From positions 1-38,983 of the forward strand of contig JAHQVJ010000112.1 in the NCBI GenBank assembly GCA_019634415.1: a stretch of 38,983 bases of DNA. Direction: 5' to 3'. A model generated the notes under the pieces. That model saw only the letters and a program-made list of their open reading frames with translations, made no database searches and was not told the origin of the DNA. Of this stretch, positions 1 to 8,720 are shown in pieces (positions within the stretch are counted from its first letter, which is position 1; the number at the start of each line of letters is the position of its first letter). The position numbers were made by a program, and so were the translations under genes. The stretch comes from Myxococcales bacterium. GTDB taxonomy: Bacteria > Myxococcota_A > UBA796 > GCA-2862545.

Positions 1-1845
1 GGATGGCTCCGCACGGTGGGGCGTGGGCCCACGCGGCAGCTGGCGCTGCTCGACGTGGTTCGGGAGTACGCCAGCCAGCACCTGACCTCCGCAGACGAGC
101 AGGAGGCCCAAGCACGCCACACCGCCTTCTACCTGCAGCGCACAGCGCACCTGGTGAGCTCCTCTGCCCTCGCCGAGATCCTGCTGGACGGGATCGACGA
201 CACCGGCGTGGCCGACGTGGACCACGTGGAGGCGATCGTGCGACGGCCGGGAATCTCGGCTCGGGAGCGAACGGACGCAGCGCTCGCCGGGTTCGTGCTG
301 CTCCTGCGCCAGGGACCCGCCCCCCGAGTGCATCAGCTGCTCGCCGAGGCCCAAGGAGCGCTGCCCGACGACGCCGAACTGTCCGCCGCCCGGCTGGCCC
401 TCGCCGCCCACCACGCCAAGCGCTTCTTCGGCACACCCTTGAAGAGCTTCCTCACCCTGGCCGACGCCCTGAAGGCCGCCCGCGCCGCACCCGACGAGCC
501 ACTCGCAGCACAGCTCCTGCACTATCAGGGACGTGAGCTACGCCTGGCAGGCCACGCTCGCGAAGGCGCCGAGCTGTACGACCAGGCCCTCGCCCTCGCG
601 CGCTCCTCGGGCGACCAGCCCACCATCGCCCTGTGCCTCCAGGGACCCGCCATCACCGCCATTCGCGTCCAGCCCGCCCCCGAGGCCCAGGACGTGGCAG
701 GGCAGATGGTGCGCACGGCCACGGAGCTGGGCTACCGGCGCATGCGCTGCGTGTGGCTCGACAACTACGGCGTCCAGCTGTTCGAGGCCGGGCAGATCCG
801 AGAAGCCTGGACCCGCGGCTCGGAGGCCGTCGCGCTGGAGCGTGCCACCGACAACGTCGCCCTGATGGCCGTCACCCTCGTCAACATGTCGGAGTACGCC
901 GCCGCCGACGACCGATTCGACGATGCTCGACGCTGCCTCGACGAGGCCGCCGAGCTGTTCGCCGTCACCGCAGCCGAGAGCCTGCCCATGGCCTCGTGGG
1001 GCCGCGCCAACGCGCTGCTCGCGCTGGCCGAGGGCCGACTCGACGATGCGGAGCGCTCGGCTCCACCGGGGCAACAGATCCAGCCCGACCTCGCCGTGGG
1101 CCTCGATCACCAGGTTCGCGCCATGCTGTGCCTCCTGCGCGGCCAGGCCGCCGAGGCCGTGGCGGAGCTCCACACCACCGAGCAACTGGGCGCTGGCGTC
1201 TCCCGCGAGACGTTCACGGATCGGGCGCTGTGGCTGGGCTTTCGGGCCCTTGGCGAGGCCTTGCTGGCCCAGCCCGAGCAGGCTCGCGCCACCCTCGACG
1301 CTGCGAAGACCGAGGCGGATCGCTGGGACTACGCGCGGCTGAAGGCCACGCTCGGGGTGCTCGAGGCCGCGGTGGATCTCGCCTGCGGCGCGCCGGGGGC
1401 CCAGGCGCGAGCAGAGCAGGTCTTGGAGCACGCGCACGCCAGGACCCACCCCTTCCTGCCCTACCTGGAGACCCGCATCGCCTGCCGGATGCTGTCGCAG
1501 TGCCTCGGAGCCGCCGGGCCCACCCTGACGCTGGGACCGGATCTGGCATGGGTGCGCACCGACGACGGCGCGCGCCTCGTGCTGCATCGCAGCCCGCTGC
1601 CCCGACGTCTGCTCACAGCGCTGCTGACTGCCCATCGGGAGGAGCGCGGACGAGCCGTCTCCACGCCCACGCTGCTGACGGCGGGCTGGCCCGGGGATCG
1701 GGCGCGCCAGGAGGCGCTCGAGAATCGGCTGTGGGTGGCCCTGTCGAAGCTACGGCGCAGTGGCCTTCAGCACGTGCTCGAGCGTGTGGACGGCGGGTAT
1801 CGGATCGCGCCGGGTGTGCGGATCGTCGACCACACCGACCCCTAA
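1..1845 (+). CDS. STAND/TPR transcriptional regulator with C-terminal winged helix (5' partial)
   Basis: The reading frame is open from the first base of the window, so the start and the ATPase domain lie upstream. The first visible residues include RQLALLDVVREYASQHL, which matches the stretch that ends the ATPase/winged-helix part of AfsR- and MalT-like STAND regulators (consensus LLETIREYA). About 450 residues of helical, Ala/Leu-rich TPR-like repeats follow. The last ~100 residues carry a winged-helix-like pattern (ALENRLWVALSKLRRSGL, then LERVDGGYRIAP) resembling the Trans_reg_C/OmpR-type DNA-binding domain. It is probably an ATP-dependent regulator that senses a ligand or partner through the TPR region. 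The winged helix is C-terminal, whereas in the relative at 32262-35030 it is N-terminal. The stop codon overlaps the convergent methyltransferase stop by 4 bp. Target genes are unknown. Confidence 0.8.
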   Translation, partial: GWLRTVGRGPTRQLALLDVVREYASQHLTSADEQEAQARHTAFYLQRTAHLVSSSALAEILLDGIDDTGVADVDHVEAIVRRPGISARERTDAALAGFVLLLRQGPAPRVHQLLAEAQGALPDDAELSAARLALAAHHAKRFFGTPLKSFLTLADALKAARAAPDEPLAAQLLHYQGRELRLAGHAREGAELYDQALALARSSGDQPTIALCLQGPAITAIRVQPAPEAQDVAGQMVRTATELGYRRMRCVWLDNYGVQLFEAGQIREAWTRGSEAVALERATDNVALMAVTLVNMSEYAAADDRFDDARRCLDEAAELFAVTAAESLPMASWGRANALLALAEGRLDDAERSAPPGQQIQPDLAVGLDHQVRAMLCLLRGQAAEAVAELHTTEQLGAGVSRETFTDRALWLGFRALGEALLAQPEQARATLDAAKTEADRWDYARLKATLGVLEAAVDLACGAPGAQARAEQVLEHAHARTHPFLPYLETRIACRMLSQCLGAAGPTLTLGPDLAWVRTDDGARLVLHRSPLPRRLLTALLTAHREERGRAVSTPTLLTAGWPGDRARQEALENRLWVALSKLRRSGLQHVLERVDGGYRIAPGVRIVDHTDP

Positions 1846-2474
1846 GCAGGCTTGCGGGCCACCACGAAGGCAACCGTGGACTGCGCACCCACGTCGGGCT
1901 GCTGGAGATCGACGAAGCCCGTCTGGCGCATCTCGTCGAGCAGCGTGTGGGTGCGGAAGATCTTGACCATCGGGGCCTTCCCGATGAGGCGCATGGCCCA
2001 AAGGATGGGGGCGAAGGGCGTCCACGACTCCCCCAGCACCACCGTGGACGACACGAAGAAGCCCCCCGGCTTCAGCATCCGAAAGATCCGGGCCAGCGAC
2101 GCCTCGCGGTCCTCCAGCAGGTGCAAGATGCTGAACGCGCAGATCCCGTCGAGGCTGCCCGGCTCGAACACGTCGAACGTGTCGTCGAAGGGGCCCACGT
2201 GGAAGGTGACGTTGTCGACCCCCTGCGCCCGTGCCTTGTCGCGCGCGATGCGCACCATCTCGCTGGAGACGTCGAGGCCGTGCAGTTGCTCGCCGGCATC
2301 CGCGAGTCGGAGCAGCAGCGATCCAGTCCCACATCCGATGCCCAGCACGGCGTGGTCGGGCGCCATACACTCCCGAGTGATGGCGATCTTGCGCTCGAAG
2401 GCCTCTGGGCGGTCCACCGGCTTCTTGCTGTAGTCCTCGGCCAGGCGGTTCCAGAAGGACGCGTCGACGGTCAT
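1842..2474 (-). CDS. class I SAM-dependent methyltransferase
   Basis: This 210-residue protein has the Rossmann-type methyltransferase layout. Motif I is GIGCGTG (about residues 45-51), followed by an acidic-loop region LHGLDVSSEMV, the motif IV-like segment DGICAFSILHLL, and LKPGGFFVSS, the loop typical of Methyltransf_11/25 proteins. Established family knowledge places it as a small-molecule or lipid methyltransferase; nothing here gives the substrate. The usual Asp before motif I is replaced by Gly (VLGIGCGTG), which is a mild oddity. ATG at 2474 is preceded by an AGAGGAGG-like ribosome-binding site. The gene converges on the regulator at 1-1845 and diverges from the acidic ORF downstream, so 2475-2560 may hold a two-way promoter. 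Confidence 0.9.
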   Translation of the reverse strand: MTVDASFWNRLAEDYSKKPVDRPEAFERKIAITRECMAPDHAVLGIGCGTGSLLLRLADAGEQLHGLDVSSEMVRIARDKARAQGVDNVTFHVGPFDDTFDVFEPGSLDGICAFSILHLLEDREASLARIFRMLKPGGFFVSSTVVLGESWTPFAPILWAMRLIGKAPMVKIFRTHTLLDEMRQTGFVDLQQPDVGAQSTVAFVVARKPA

Positions 2475-2561
2475 GGTGCCTCCTCTGTGGGTCTCGTGTC
2501 CTTCCTACGTCGATCCCCCACCAGAGTACCCGGTGCGATTTCGGAACCCACGGGTGCATTC

Positions 2562-3464
2562 GTGGACCGACATCGAATCGACGGACACCCGCAGCCTGCC
2601 TGGGTAGACGGCACGGAGCCAGTGCTGGAGGGGCTCGTGGAACAGCGAATCGAAGCCGACGTGGGGCTATTCGACCCGCAAGCAAGCCAGCAACTCAGTC
2701 TGCTGCCGAACGACGCCGAGGCACCGCCGCCCGCAGCTGTCGACTGTGACGAGTCCCCCGTCGAGGTGGACCCCGACGAGCCCCGACACGACGTCGAGGC
2801 CAGCGTGATCGAGATCACCTACGAGGCCATCGAGCAGGACTGTGACGAGTGGGCCGACGTCGAACCAGATGCCGACGAACAGGAGGTCTGGGTCGACTGC
2901 TCCGACGACGAGGACTCCGACGGGTGGCCCGAGTTCGTCCAGGATCACGATGGCTACCACACCCACCTGGACGAGGGTGCCGACTACGACGAGGACGACG
3001 ATCTGGCGGTCGCTCCCGACGAGGACGACGTGTGGCTCGACGGCACCGACGAGGACTGGCTCGACGAGGTGGAGCCTCGGGAAGAGGACGACGAGACCTG
3101 GGAGGAGCCCCCCCTCGTCGACGAGGGCTCTGGGGACGAGCCGATTCCCGTGGACCACGCCTTCGACGGGTTCGTGGCGCCCATCGTCGGTCTCCACGAG
3201 CAGGCCTGGATCGTGGACGCCGACACCCACACCGCGGCGCCGCTCGTGCACGTCGATGGAGCCGAGTCGATCCGCCATCGCGCGCAGGCCCATCCAGACG
3301 AGGTCCACACCACCGTCGTCGGCTTGCCCGAGGATCAGCCGCTGTGCGTCGACGTGAGCCCGGAGAGGCACCCGTGGGGAGGCGGGCCCGCGGCGCCTGC
3401 GAGCGACTGGCCATCGGGCCCGACGGCCGATCTCTTTTGCGTCGCAGGACAGATTGGGGTCTGA
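2562..3464 (+). CDS. highly acidic, probably disordered protein of unknown function
   Basis: This frame is open with consistently GC-rich third positions and encodes a strikingly acidic product dominated by Asp, Glu, Val, Pro and Trp, with no visible Lys and no Met. A typical stretch is DEDDVWLDGTDEDWLDE. The composition suggests an intrinsically disordered, possibly cation-binding polypeptide, but no family is recognised. The start is uncertain: no ATG exists in frame after the methyltransferase promoter. GTG codons at 2562 and 2622 are candidates; the latter has a GGAG only 3 nt upstream. The opposite strand is also open in the same codon register (2667-3500), giving a Val/Leu/Gly-rich product with no signal or membrane pattern, which I judge to be the shadow. 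Real translation is plausible but unproven. Confidence 0.45.
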   Translation: MDRHRIDGHPQPAWVDGTEPVLEGLVEQRIEADVGLFDPQASQQLSLLPNDAEAPPPAAVDCDESPVEVDPDEPRHDVEASVIEITYEAIEQDCDEWADVEPDADEQEVWVDCSDDEDSDGWPEFVQDHDGYHTHLDEGADYDEDDDLAVAPDEDDVWLDGTDEDWLDEVEPREEDDETWEEPPLVDEGSGDEPIPVDHAFDGFVAPIVGLHEQAWIVDADTHTAAPLVHVDGAESIRHRAQAHPDEVHTTVVGLPEDQPLCVDVSPERHPWGGGPAAPASDWPSGPTADLFCVAGQIGV

Positions 3465-3484
3465 TCTCCGAGAGGTCCCACCTG

Positions 3485-5101
3485 ATGCTGATCGCCCCAT
3501 CGCTGCTGCTCGCGGGCTGTGCGCAGCCCACGCCGTTCACCCCCACCCTGGTGGACTGCGTGGATCTGCCGCCGCCGCCCGAGGCGGAGTTGATCACGCT
3601 GAAGCGCGGAAGCGAGGGCTATCCGCCGCCCACCCACTGGCCCGAGCCCTATGGCACCGAGATCCCGCCACCGGAGCCCTACCCCGTGTGGGGCCGCTAC
3701 AGCTACGCCACCACCGATCCTAGGCAGGTCAGCCTCGAGGACGCCGAGGCCTTCGCGGACGCGCTGCGACAGGCCACTGGTGCCCCTACTCGGATCCTGT
3801 CCCACCCCAGCCAGCTGCACACGGGCTCGAAGGCCAACCAGGTGCTGTCGAACCTGCAGTTCGGCCACAGCCTGGTCACGGTGGTGATCGGTCCTGGGTG
3901 GGACCCGAGCACCGACGAGCCGATCCTGCTGTTCTCGGGCAACCCGGGCACCTCCAGCAACAACGGCAGCGTGCTGGGACTGGGCTGGGCCTCGCAGCTC
4001 GTCGGCTACCCCGGCCTGGCCGCGGAGGAGGGGCTATCCGCGGTGGTCATGTTCTCCAACGCGGGCGGCGCGGAGAGCCAGGGCCAGCACCCCGACGTCA
4101 TCGACGACGTGGCCTGCGCCATCGCCTGGGCCGGCGCGAACCTCGGCGCCGACACCGACCGCGTGGTGTTCACGGGCAAGTCGCGGGGAGGCGGGACCGC
4201 CCTGCTCTGGGGCGCCAATCCCCACGCGCACGACTACGGCGTGGCCGGTGTGTTCGCCCACACGCCACCTTGGAACCACCGGCACCTGATCGAGAGCCCG
4301 CCGGAGCTGTTTCCCGAGATCATCTTCCTGGCGGCGGAGCTGGCTGGCCTGCCGGAGTCGCCATACTGGTCGGCGGAACCGACGCCCCTCGATCTCCGAG
4401 AGCGCTTCTTCGAGATCCACGGCCCCGACGGCACCCCACAGAGCGTGGCCGCGCACACCATCCGCGCGCACCGGGAGGGGCTGCGCGACGTGGAGCGGTT
4501 GTCCGTCGGACTCGGCACGCACGATCAGCAGGTCCTCTACAGCGACGGCGTGGGATTGCTGCAGGACTTCGAGGACATGGGCCTGTCGGCGCATCTCGAG
4601 ATCGGTGTGCGCGCGGGCCACATCGATCAGCCAGGCGTGTGGGAGCAGCTGGATGCCGCGCTGCTCGACCTGACCGGGCACACGGCGTCGACCTTCGACC
4701 CCTCCCCCACGCGCGTGCTGCATGCACCGGTGGGCGACGAGGCACCCAACGAAACGCTGACTGCTGGCGCGGTGCCCTGGGTGGGGCTCGTGCCGGTGCT
4801 GGTGGAGACAGGAGCGACCTCGTCGGTGCTGGTGTGCGGACCGGGGGGCCGGCTCGAGGTGAGCGGCGGCGCGGTCTTCGATCGCACCGTGGAGGAAGGC
4901 TGCACACGCATCGACTTCACGGGCCCCAGCGAGGAAGGCGTGATCGACTGGTCGTTCACCGTGCAGGGCACGCCGGTGGCAGCCAGCGAGAGGCTGCACG
5001 ACGCGCCGCTACAGACCCAGGTGACCTCGGAGCAACTGGGCATGGAGGCCTACATCCCCGACACGTCGGACAGCCGGGTGGCTGGGTTCGCGCGGCTGTG
5101 A
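3485..5101 (+). CDS. secreted alpha/beta-hydrolase lipoprotein
   Basis: This 538-residue protein starts with a very short hydrophobic leader ending in LLLAGC, a lipobox with Cys12, so it is predicted to be lipid-anchored outside the cytoplasm. Residues ~120-420 look like an alpha/beta hydrolase: FTGKSRGGG contains the G-x-S-x-G nucleophile elbow with Ser233, preceded by a central strand (DRVVFTG). A late His in RAGHIDQPG is a candidate catalytic His. The C-terminal ~110 residues look like a small beta domain (GRLEVSGG, WSFTVQGTP). The substrate is unknown; an esterase or peptidase role is possible. ATG 3485 was chosen because it directly precedes the hydrophobic segment and follows GAGAGG; the leader lacks N-terminal positive charge, and a TTG at 3437 would add an arginine-rich n-region. 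Confidence 0.82.
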   Translation: MLIAPSLLLAGCAQPTPFTPTLVDCVDLPPPPEAELITLKRGSEGYPPPTHWPEPYGTEIPPPEPYPVWGRYSYATTDPRQVSLEDAEAFADALRQATGAPTRILSHPSQLHTGSKANQVLSNLQFGHSLVTVVIGPGWDPSTDEPILLFSGNPGTSSNNGSVLGLGWASQLVGYPGLAAEEGLSAVVMFSNAGGAESQGQHPDVIDDVACAIAWAGANLGADTDRVVFTGKSRGGGTALLWGANPHAHDYGVAGVFAHTPPWNHRHLIESPPELFPEIIFLAAELAGLPESPYWSAEPTPLDLRERFFEIHGPDGTPQSVAAHTIRAHREGLRDVERLSVGLGTHDQQVLYSDGVGLLQDFEDMGLSAHLEIGVRAGHIDQPGVWEQLDAALLDLTGHTASTFDPSPTRVLHAPVGDEAPNETLTAGAVPWVGLVPVLVETGATSSVLVCGPGGRLEVSGGAVFDRTVEEGCTRIDFTGPSEEGVIDWSFTVQGTPVAASERLHDAPLQTQVTSEQLGMEAYIPDTSDSRVAGFARL

Positions 5102-5107
5102 TCTCTG

Positions 5108-5497
5108 TCAGGGCGCCCCGAAGGGCAGCGGCTGTAGGTCGGGGTCCACCCAGCTCGCCCGTGCCGAGCACGAGGCGAGGCGCTCGGCAGACCAGTGATG
5201 CCACGGTGCCTTCGCGTCGGTCAGCTGCGGCACCGCCTCGACGAGCTCGTCGAGCTCCCAGGCGCCCGACACCCCCGCGGCGTGGGCCACCAAGCGACAC
5301 CAGAACCGCGTGATCGTGTCGTGGTACATCTCGCCCACGCCTGCATGCCGCGCAGCCGCCCGCAGGGCGCCGCGCAGCACCAGCTCCGCCTCCGCCGCCC
5401 CGAAGCGACGAACCGCCGCGGCGGCCACGACGAGGTGAGCACGATGCCCGAAGGGGCGCGGGAGCTGGCCGGCGAGCAGCGTGTCGAGGTCGCTCAC
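5108..5497 (-). CDS. conserved hypothetical protein with FxHRxHL and YHxTITRFW motifs
   Basis: This 129-residue, mainly helical protein is unnamed, but its pattern is recognisable: an N-terminal FGHRAHLVVA segment and a central EMYHDTITRFWCRLVA segment. I have seen the same HRxHL plus YHxTxTxFW combination in small uncharacterised bacterial proteins. The conserved His/Tyr/Thr residues suggest a ligand- or metal-binding helical bundle, but no reaction can be assigned. It begins with GTG at 5497, overlapping the MarR stop in a GTGA junction with a GGAGG-like site just upstream, so it is translationally coupled to the MarR gene. It is therefore the likely target or partner of that regulator. Confidence 0.75.
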   Translation of the reverse strand: MSDLDTLLAGQLPRPFGHRAHLVVAAAAVRRFGAAEAELVLRGALRAAARHAGVGEMYHDTITRFWCRLVAHAAGVSGAWELDELVEAVPQLTDAKAPWHHWSAERLASCSARASWVDPDLQPLPFGAP

Positions 5498-5910
5498 GTG
5501 GCCTCCGTGGGAGCGGTGAGGATGCAGGCGGTGGCTCGCTGCAGCTGGGCCACGTCGAGGCCGTGGGCAGCGAGTCGTGTGGTCTCGGTAGCGAAGGCCG
5601 CCCGCGCCGACGCCGCTACGGACTGCCCCCGGTCCGTCAGCACCACGACCACGGCGCGGCGGTCGTCGGTGGAGCGCTCGCGCTGCACCAGGCCCTTGTC
5701 CCGAAGCCGGTCCAGCAGGCTCGAGGTGGTGGAGGCTCTGTTGCCCGAGGCGATCTGCAGTTGCCGCTGCGGGAGCCGCCCGCCCGCATCGAACAGCGCG
5801 AGCACGTGGGCCTCACCGAGGGTCAGGCCATGCTCCGCTGCCGTGCTCCCGACGGCATCGAGCACGACGTGCGTGGCCGCGAGCATCTGAAGCAGCACGT
5901 TGTCATTCAT
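5494..5910 (-). CDS. MarR-family transcriptional regulator
   Basis: This 138-residue protein has the MarR winged-helix core: LTLGEAHVLALF, then the recognition region QLQIASGNRASTTSSLLDRL, and the wing-type ending RERSTDDRRAVVVVLTDRG, where the D-x-R loop is characteristic. MarR dimers bind palindromes and are released by phenolic or other small ligands. ATG 5910 gives the usual N-terminus (MNDNVLLQML). An upstream in-frame ATG at 5967 would read through a tandem repeat and palindrome that look like an operator, so I prefer 5910, although no clear Shine-Dalgarno sequence precedes it and translation may be leaderless. It forms an operon with the small protein at 5108-5497 and probably autoregulates. 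Confidence 0.9.
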   Translation of the reverse strand: MNDNVLLQMLAATHVVLDAVGSTAAEHGLTLGEAHVLALFDAGGRLPQRQLQIASGNRASTTSSLLDRLRDKGLVQRERSTDDRRAVVVVLTDRGQSVAASARAAFATETTRLAAHGLDVAQLQRATACILTAPTEAT

Positions 5911-5913
5911 ACG

Positions 5914-5943
5914 GAATCGTAACATCCGATATCGGAACATTCG
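5914..5943 (-). promoter_or_regulatory. candidate MarR operator: tandem 15-mers with 12-bp palindrome
   Basis: Two tandem 15-nt copies on the minus strand (CGAATGTTCCGATAT and CGGATGTTACGATTC) lie directly before the MarR start, with a third partial copy running into it. A perfect 12-bp palindrome, TCCGATATCGGA, sits at 5925-5936 across their junction. Position and symmetry fit an autoregulatory MarR site. This is inference from sequence only. Confidence 0.5.
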
Positions 5944-6026
5944 AGAGCCGACACCCTCTACCAACACGCCGAACCGCGTTGGCCCGACGTCCTGGTGCTC
6001 GGCAATGCAGCAGTTAAGCGGGAATC

Positions 6027-7433
6027 ATGATCGGCTCGTTCACAGTTCGAAACTTCAAGATCCCCGAGCGACTGCACGCTCCAGCTCGGCGACCTCACGA
6101 TGCTCGTCGGCTGGAACGCATCAGGGAAATCGAACGTGCTCGAGGCGCTCGAGCTGCTTTGCTGGGTGGCGCGGGCGCCGCGCTTGTCCGACCTGTCGTA
6201 CGCGATGGAACAGGATCAAGTCAGGCTTCGAGGGAACATTGGTGATCTTGTTCCCCTTGGTGCAACACAATCCACTGTCGAGATGGAGTGCAGCTTCACC
6301 TATCCTCACGCCCTCCCACTCAGATCGGAGCGGGTTCGCGGAAGGCGTCTGAACTCGCTCGACCTTCAGATCGACCTTCAGGTGGCGCCACCTGGTCTAC
6401 GGGTCAGTCGAGAGGTCCTACGCTGCCCCGAGCTCGAGGCATTCCAGTATCGAACCCCGCTGTACTCCGCGGAAGAGGTCCGTGACGAGCACAAGCATGC
6501 ACTCAGCATCCAGTACCAGAACTTCCGTAGAGCGACGAAGCCCCGGGTGGAAGGCGTGGACGACCAACCCGTCTTCGTCCAGCTCTCGACGCCCACACGG
6601 CTCCCTCAAAAACACGAAGAATCTAGGGAAATCCTACCGTTAGCCGCGCGCAGGGTTTCCAACGACCTCGCTAGGGTACACTTTCTCGATCCGTCCCCGC
6701 GAATGATGAGAGGGTACTCCTTCCTCGACGATGACTCGCTCCACCTCACTGGCGCCAACCTCTCCTCCGTGCTTGCTCGACTCGTCGACGATGGCAGAAA
6801 GGACGACGTTCTGGCCTTCGTGGGGCAGCTGCCTGAGCAGTCCATCACAGACCTCGACTTCCTGCAGACACCGCGAAACGAGGTCATGCTCGTCGCGATG
6901 GAGTCCTTCGGAGGCCAACAGCGGCAGATCCCAGCCGCCCTGCTCTCGGACGGGACCCTCAGGATCTTGGCTGTGGCCGCGGCGATGTTGAGTTCTGAGC
7001 CAGGCTCACTCGTCGTCATCGAGGAAATCGACAATGGTGTGCATCCAAGCCGAGCCAGAGGGCTACTGGAGACCATCACGCGGTTCGCAGAATCCTCGTG
7101 GTGTGAAAGTCCTGATCAGCCGCGAACGCAGTTCGCGGCCAATCAGTACAGTGGTGGCGGAGCCGGCACGAGTCTGATCACCACGCACAACCCAGCGTTG
7201 CTCGATTCGGTGCCAGACAGACATCTTGGCGACGTCACCGTGGCGTTCCGCGATCGGGACACAGGCACGTCGTCCCTGGCGCGCCTCCGCGACCTACCGC
7301 GCTTCACGGAGATTGCCGCCAGCGGCTCGCTGGGTCGGCTGGTGACGGGTGGCCGATTCGAGACGATGGTGAAGGAAGCCCCTGGAGCCTCGACAAGCAT
7401 CTCCAAGGCTACGACACCCATCCGGACGCCTAA
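6027..7433 (+). pseudogene. AAA_15/OLD-like ATPase gene with two apparent frameshifts
   Basis: The product resembles stand-alone SMC/ABC-like AAA ATPases (AAA_15/AAA_21 group). The N-terminus MIGSFTVRNFKIPERL is read in one frame from ATG 6027. It then shifts near 6073-6076: removing one base continues into LQLGDLTMLVGWNASGKSN, which holds the Walker A motif. Later come a Walker B-like LVVIEEIDNGVHPSR and an ITTHNPALLD H-loop. Near 7375-7382 a second shift (one base missing from a C run) would end the protein as KEAPWSLDKHLQGYDTHPDA at 7431-7433. Without it the frame runs on into the acyl-CoA dehydrogenase gene. Codon use (AGA, CTA, TCT, GTT) and base composition are visibly less GC-rich than the neighbours, suggesting horizontal acquisition. 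No nuclease or toxin partner adjoins it. It is either decayed or affected by consensus errors. Confidence 0.75.
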
Positions 7434-7520
7434 TCTGGGCGCGACCGCTCGGAGCCCCGGAGATCTTCGCCTAGGCAGTCAAACACGCGGCGATACGGGA
7501 GCCGCTCACCCGGAGGCTCC

Positions 7521-8720
7521 ATGTTCGTCGAACCGTCCGCACGGGCTGCAGAGCTGCGCGACCGCGTCAGCGCCTTCCTCGAGGCCCACGTCTACCCCGC
7601 CGAGGCCGAGTTCCTCCGGCAGATCGGCCAAGGCGATCGCTTTGCGGAGGTGCCGCTCATGGAGGAGTGGAAGGCCAAGGCACGGGCCGAGGGCCTGTGG
7701 AACCTGTGGCTGCCCGACGCCGAGCTGGGCGCTGGCCTCACGAACCTCGAGTACGCCCGCATCGCCGAGCTCACCGGTCGGAACCCCTTCGCGCCCGAGA
7801 TCTTCAACTGCAATGCGCCCGACACCGGCAACATGGAGGTGCTGTGGCGCTACGGCACGGAGGAGCAGAAGGCCCGCTGGCTCACGCCGCTCCTCGACGG
7901 CCAGATCCGCAGCGCCTTCGCCATGACCGAGCCCGAGGTGGCCAGCTCCGACGCCACCAACATCCGCTGTCGCATCGAGCGCGACGGCGATCACTACGTG
8001 ATCAACGGCCGCAAGTGGTGGACGAGCGGCGCCGGTGACTCCCGCTGCAAGCTGCTCATCGTGATGGGCAAGACGGACCCCGAGGCCCCCCGCCACCAGC
8101 AGCAGTCCATGATCCTGGTGCCCATGGACACCGACGGCGTGACCGTGCAGCGCATGATGCACGTGTACGGCTACGACGACGCGCCTCACGGCCACGCCGA
8201 GATCACCTTCGACGACGTGCGGGTACCCGCGAGCAACCTGCTCCTCGGAGAGGGACGGGGCTTCGAGATCGCCCAGGGCCGCCTCGGGCCGGGCCGCATC
8301 CACCACTGCATGCGCTGCATCGGGGCCGCCGAGCGTGCCATCGAGGCCATGCGCGCACGGGCCAAGGAGCGCGTGGCCTTCGGCAAGCCGCTGGCCGAGC
8401 AGGGCGCGCTGCGCCACGCCCTGGCCCAGAGCCGGATCGAGATCGACCAGGCGCGCCTGCTCACCCTGCACGCCGCCCACCTCATCGACACCGTGGGCGC
8501 CAAGGGAGCACGCGCGGAGATTGCGATGATCAAGGTGGTGGCACCGTCGATGGCGTGCCGCGTGATCGACCGAGCCGTGCAGGTACACGGGGCGATGGGG
8601 GTGTCGCAGGACACCCCCCTGGCCTACGCCTGGGCCGGCAACCGCACGCTGCGGCTCGCCGACGGCCCCGACGAGGTCCACCTGGAGACCGTGGCGAAGC
8701 TCGAGCTACGCAAGCCGTGA
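7521..8720 (+). CDS. acyl-CoA dehydrogenase family protein (ACAD10/11-like)
   Basis: This 399-residue FAD flavoprotein should carry out alpha,beta-dehydrogenation of an acyl-CoA in the cytoplasm, passing electrons to ETF. The N-terminal helical domain is followed by the family signature AFAMTEPEVASSDATN (about residues 133-148), the beta-domain motif YVINGRKWWTSGA, and the C-terminal domain with RVAFGKPLAEQGALRHALAQ, VHGAMGVSQDTPLA and the end signature RLADGPDEVHL. The WWTSGA form and this ending resemble the ACAD10/ACAD11 subgroup acting on long-chain or hydroxylated acyl-CoAs; that assignment is inference. ATG 7521 has a good GGAGG 7 nt upstream. No other beta-oxidation gene adjoins it, and its stop overlaps the convergent ATPase gene by 15 bp. 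Confidence 0.93.
   Translation: MFVEPSARAAELRDRVSAFLEAHVYPAEAEFLRQIGQGDRFAEVPLMEEWKAKARAEGLWNLWLPDAELGAGLTNLEYARIAELTGRNPFAPEIFNCNAPDTGNMEVLWRYGTEEQKARWLTPLLDGQIRSAFAMTEPEVASSDATNIRCRIERDGDHYVINGRKWWTSGAGDSRCKLLIVMGKTDPEAPRHQQQSMILVPMDTDGVTVQRMMHVYGYDDAPHGHAEITFDDVRVPASNLLLGEGRGFEIAQGRLGPGRIHHCMRCIGAAERAIEAMRARAKERVAFGKPLAEQGALRHALAQSRIEIDQARLLTLHAAHLIDTVGAKGARAEIAMIKVVAPSMACRVIDRAVQVHGAMGVSQDTPLAYAWAGNRTLRLADGPDEVHLETVAKLELRKP

Noticed and set aside
538..1635. 365-residue antisense ORF inside the first regulator
   Set aside because: It is a GC-rich shadow frame with no recognisable domain, while the plus strand has clear regulator homology.
2667..3500. Long minus-strand ORF of 277 residues opposite the acidic ORF
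   Set aside because: Its Val/Leu/Gly-rich product is the mirror of GAC/GAG-rich codons in the same register and shows no signal, membrane or domain pattern.
6027..8720. PARIS- or Gabija-like two-gene defence system
   Set aside because: The ATPase is followed by an acyl-CoA dehydrogenase, not by a DUF4435 or helicase/nuclease partner.
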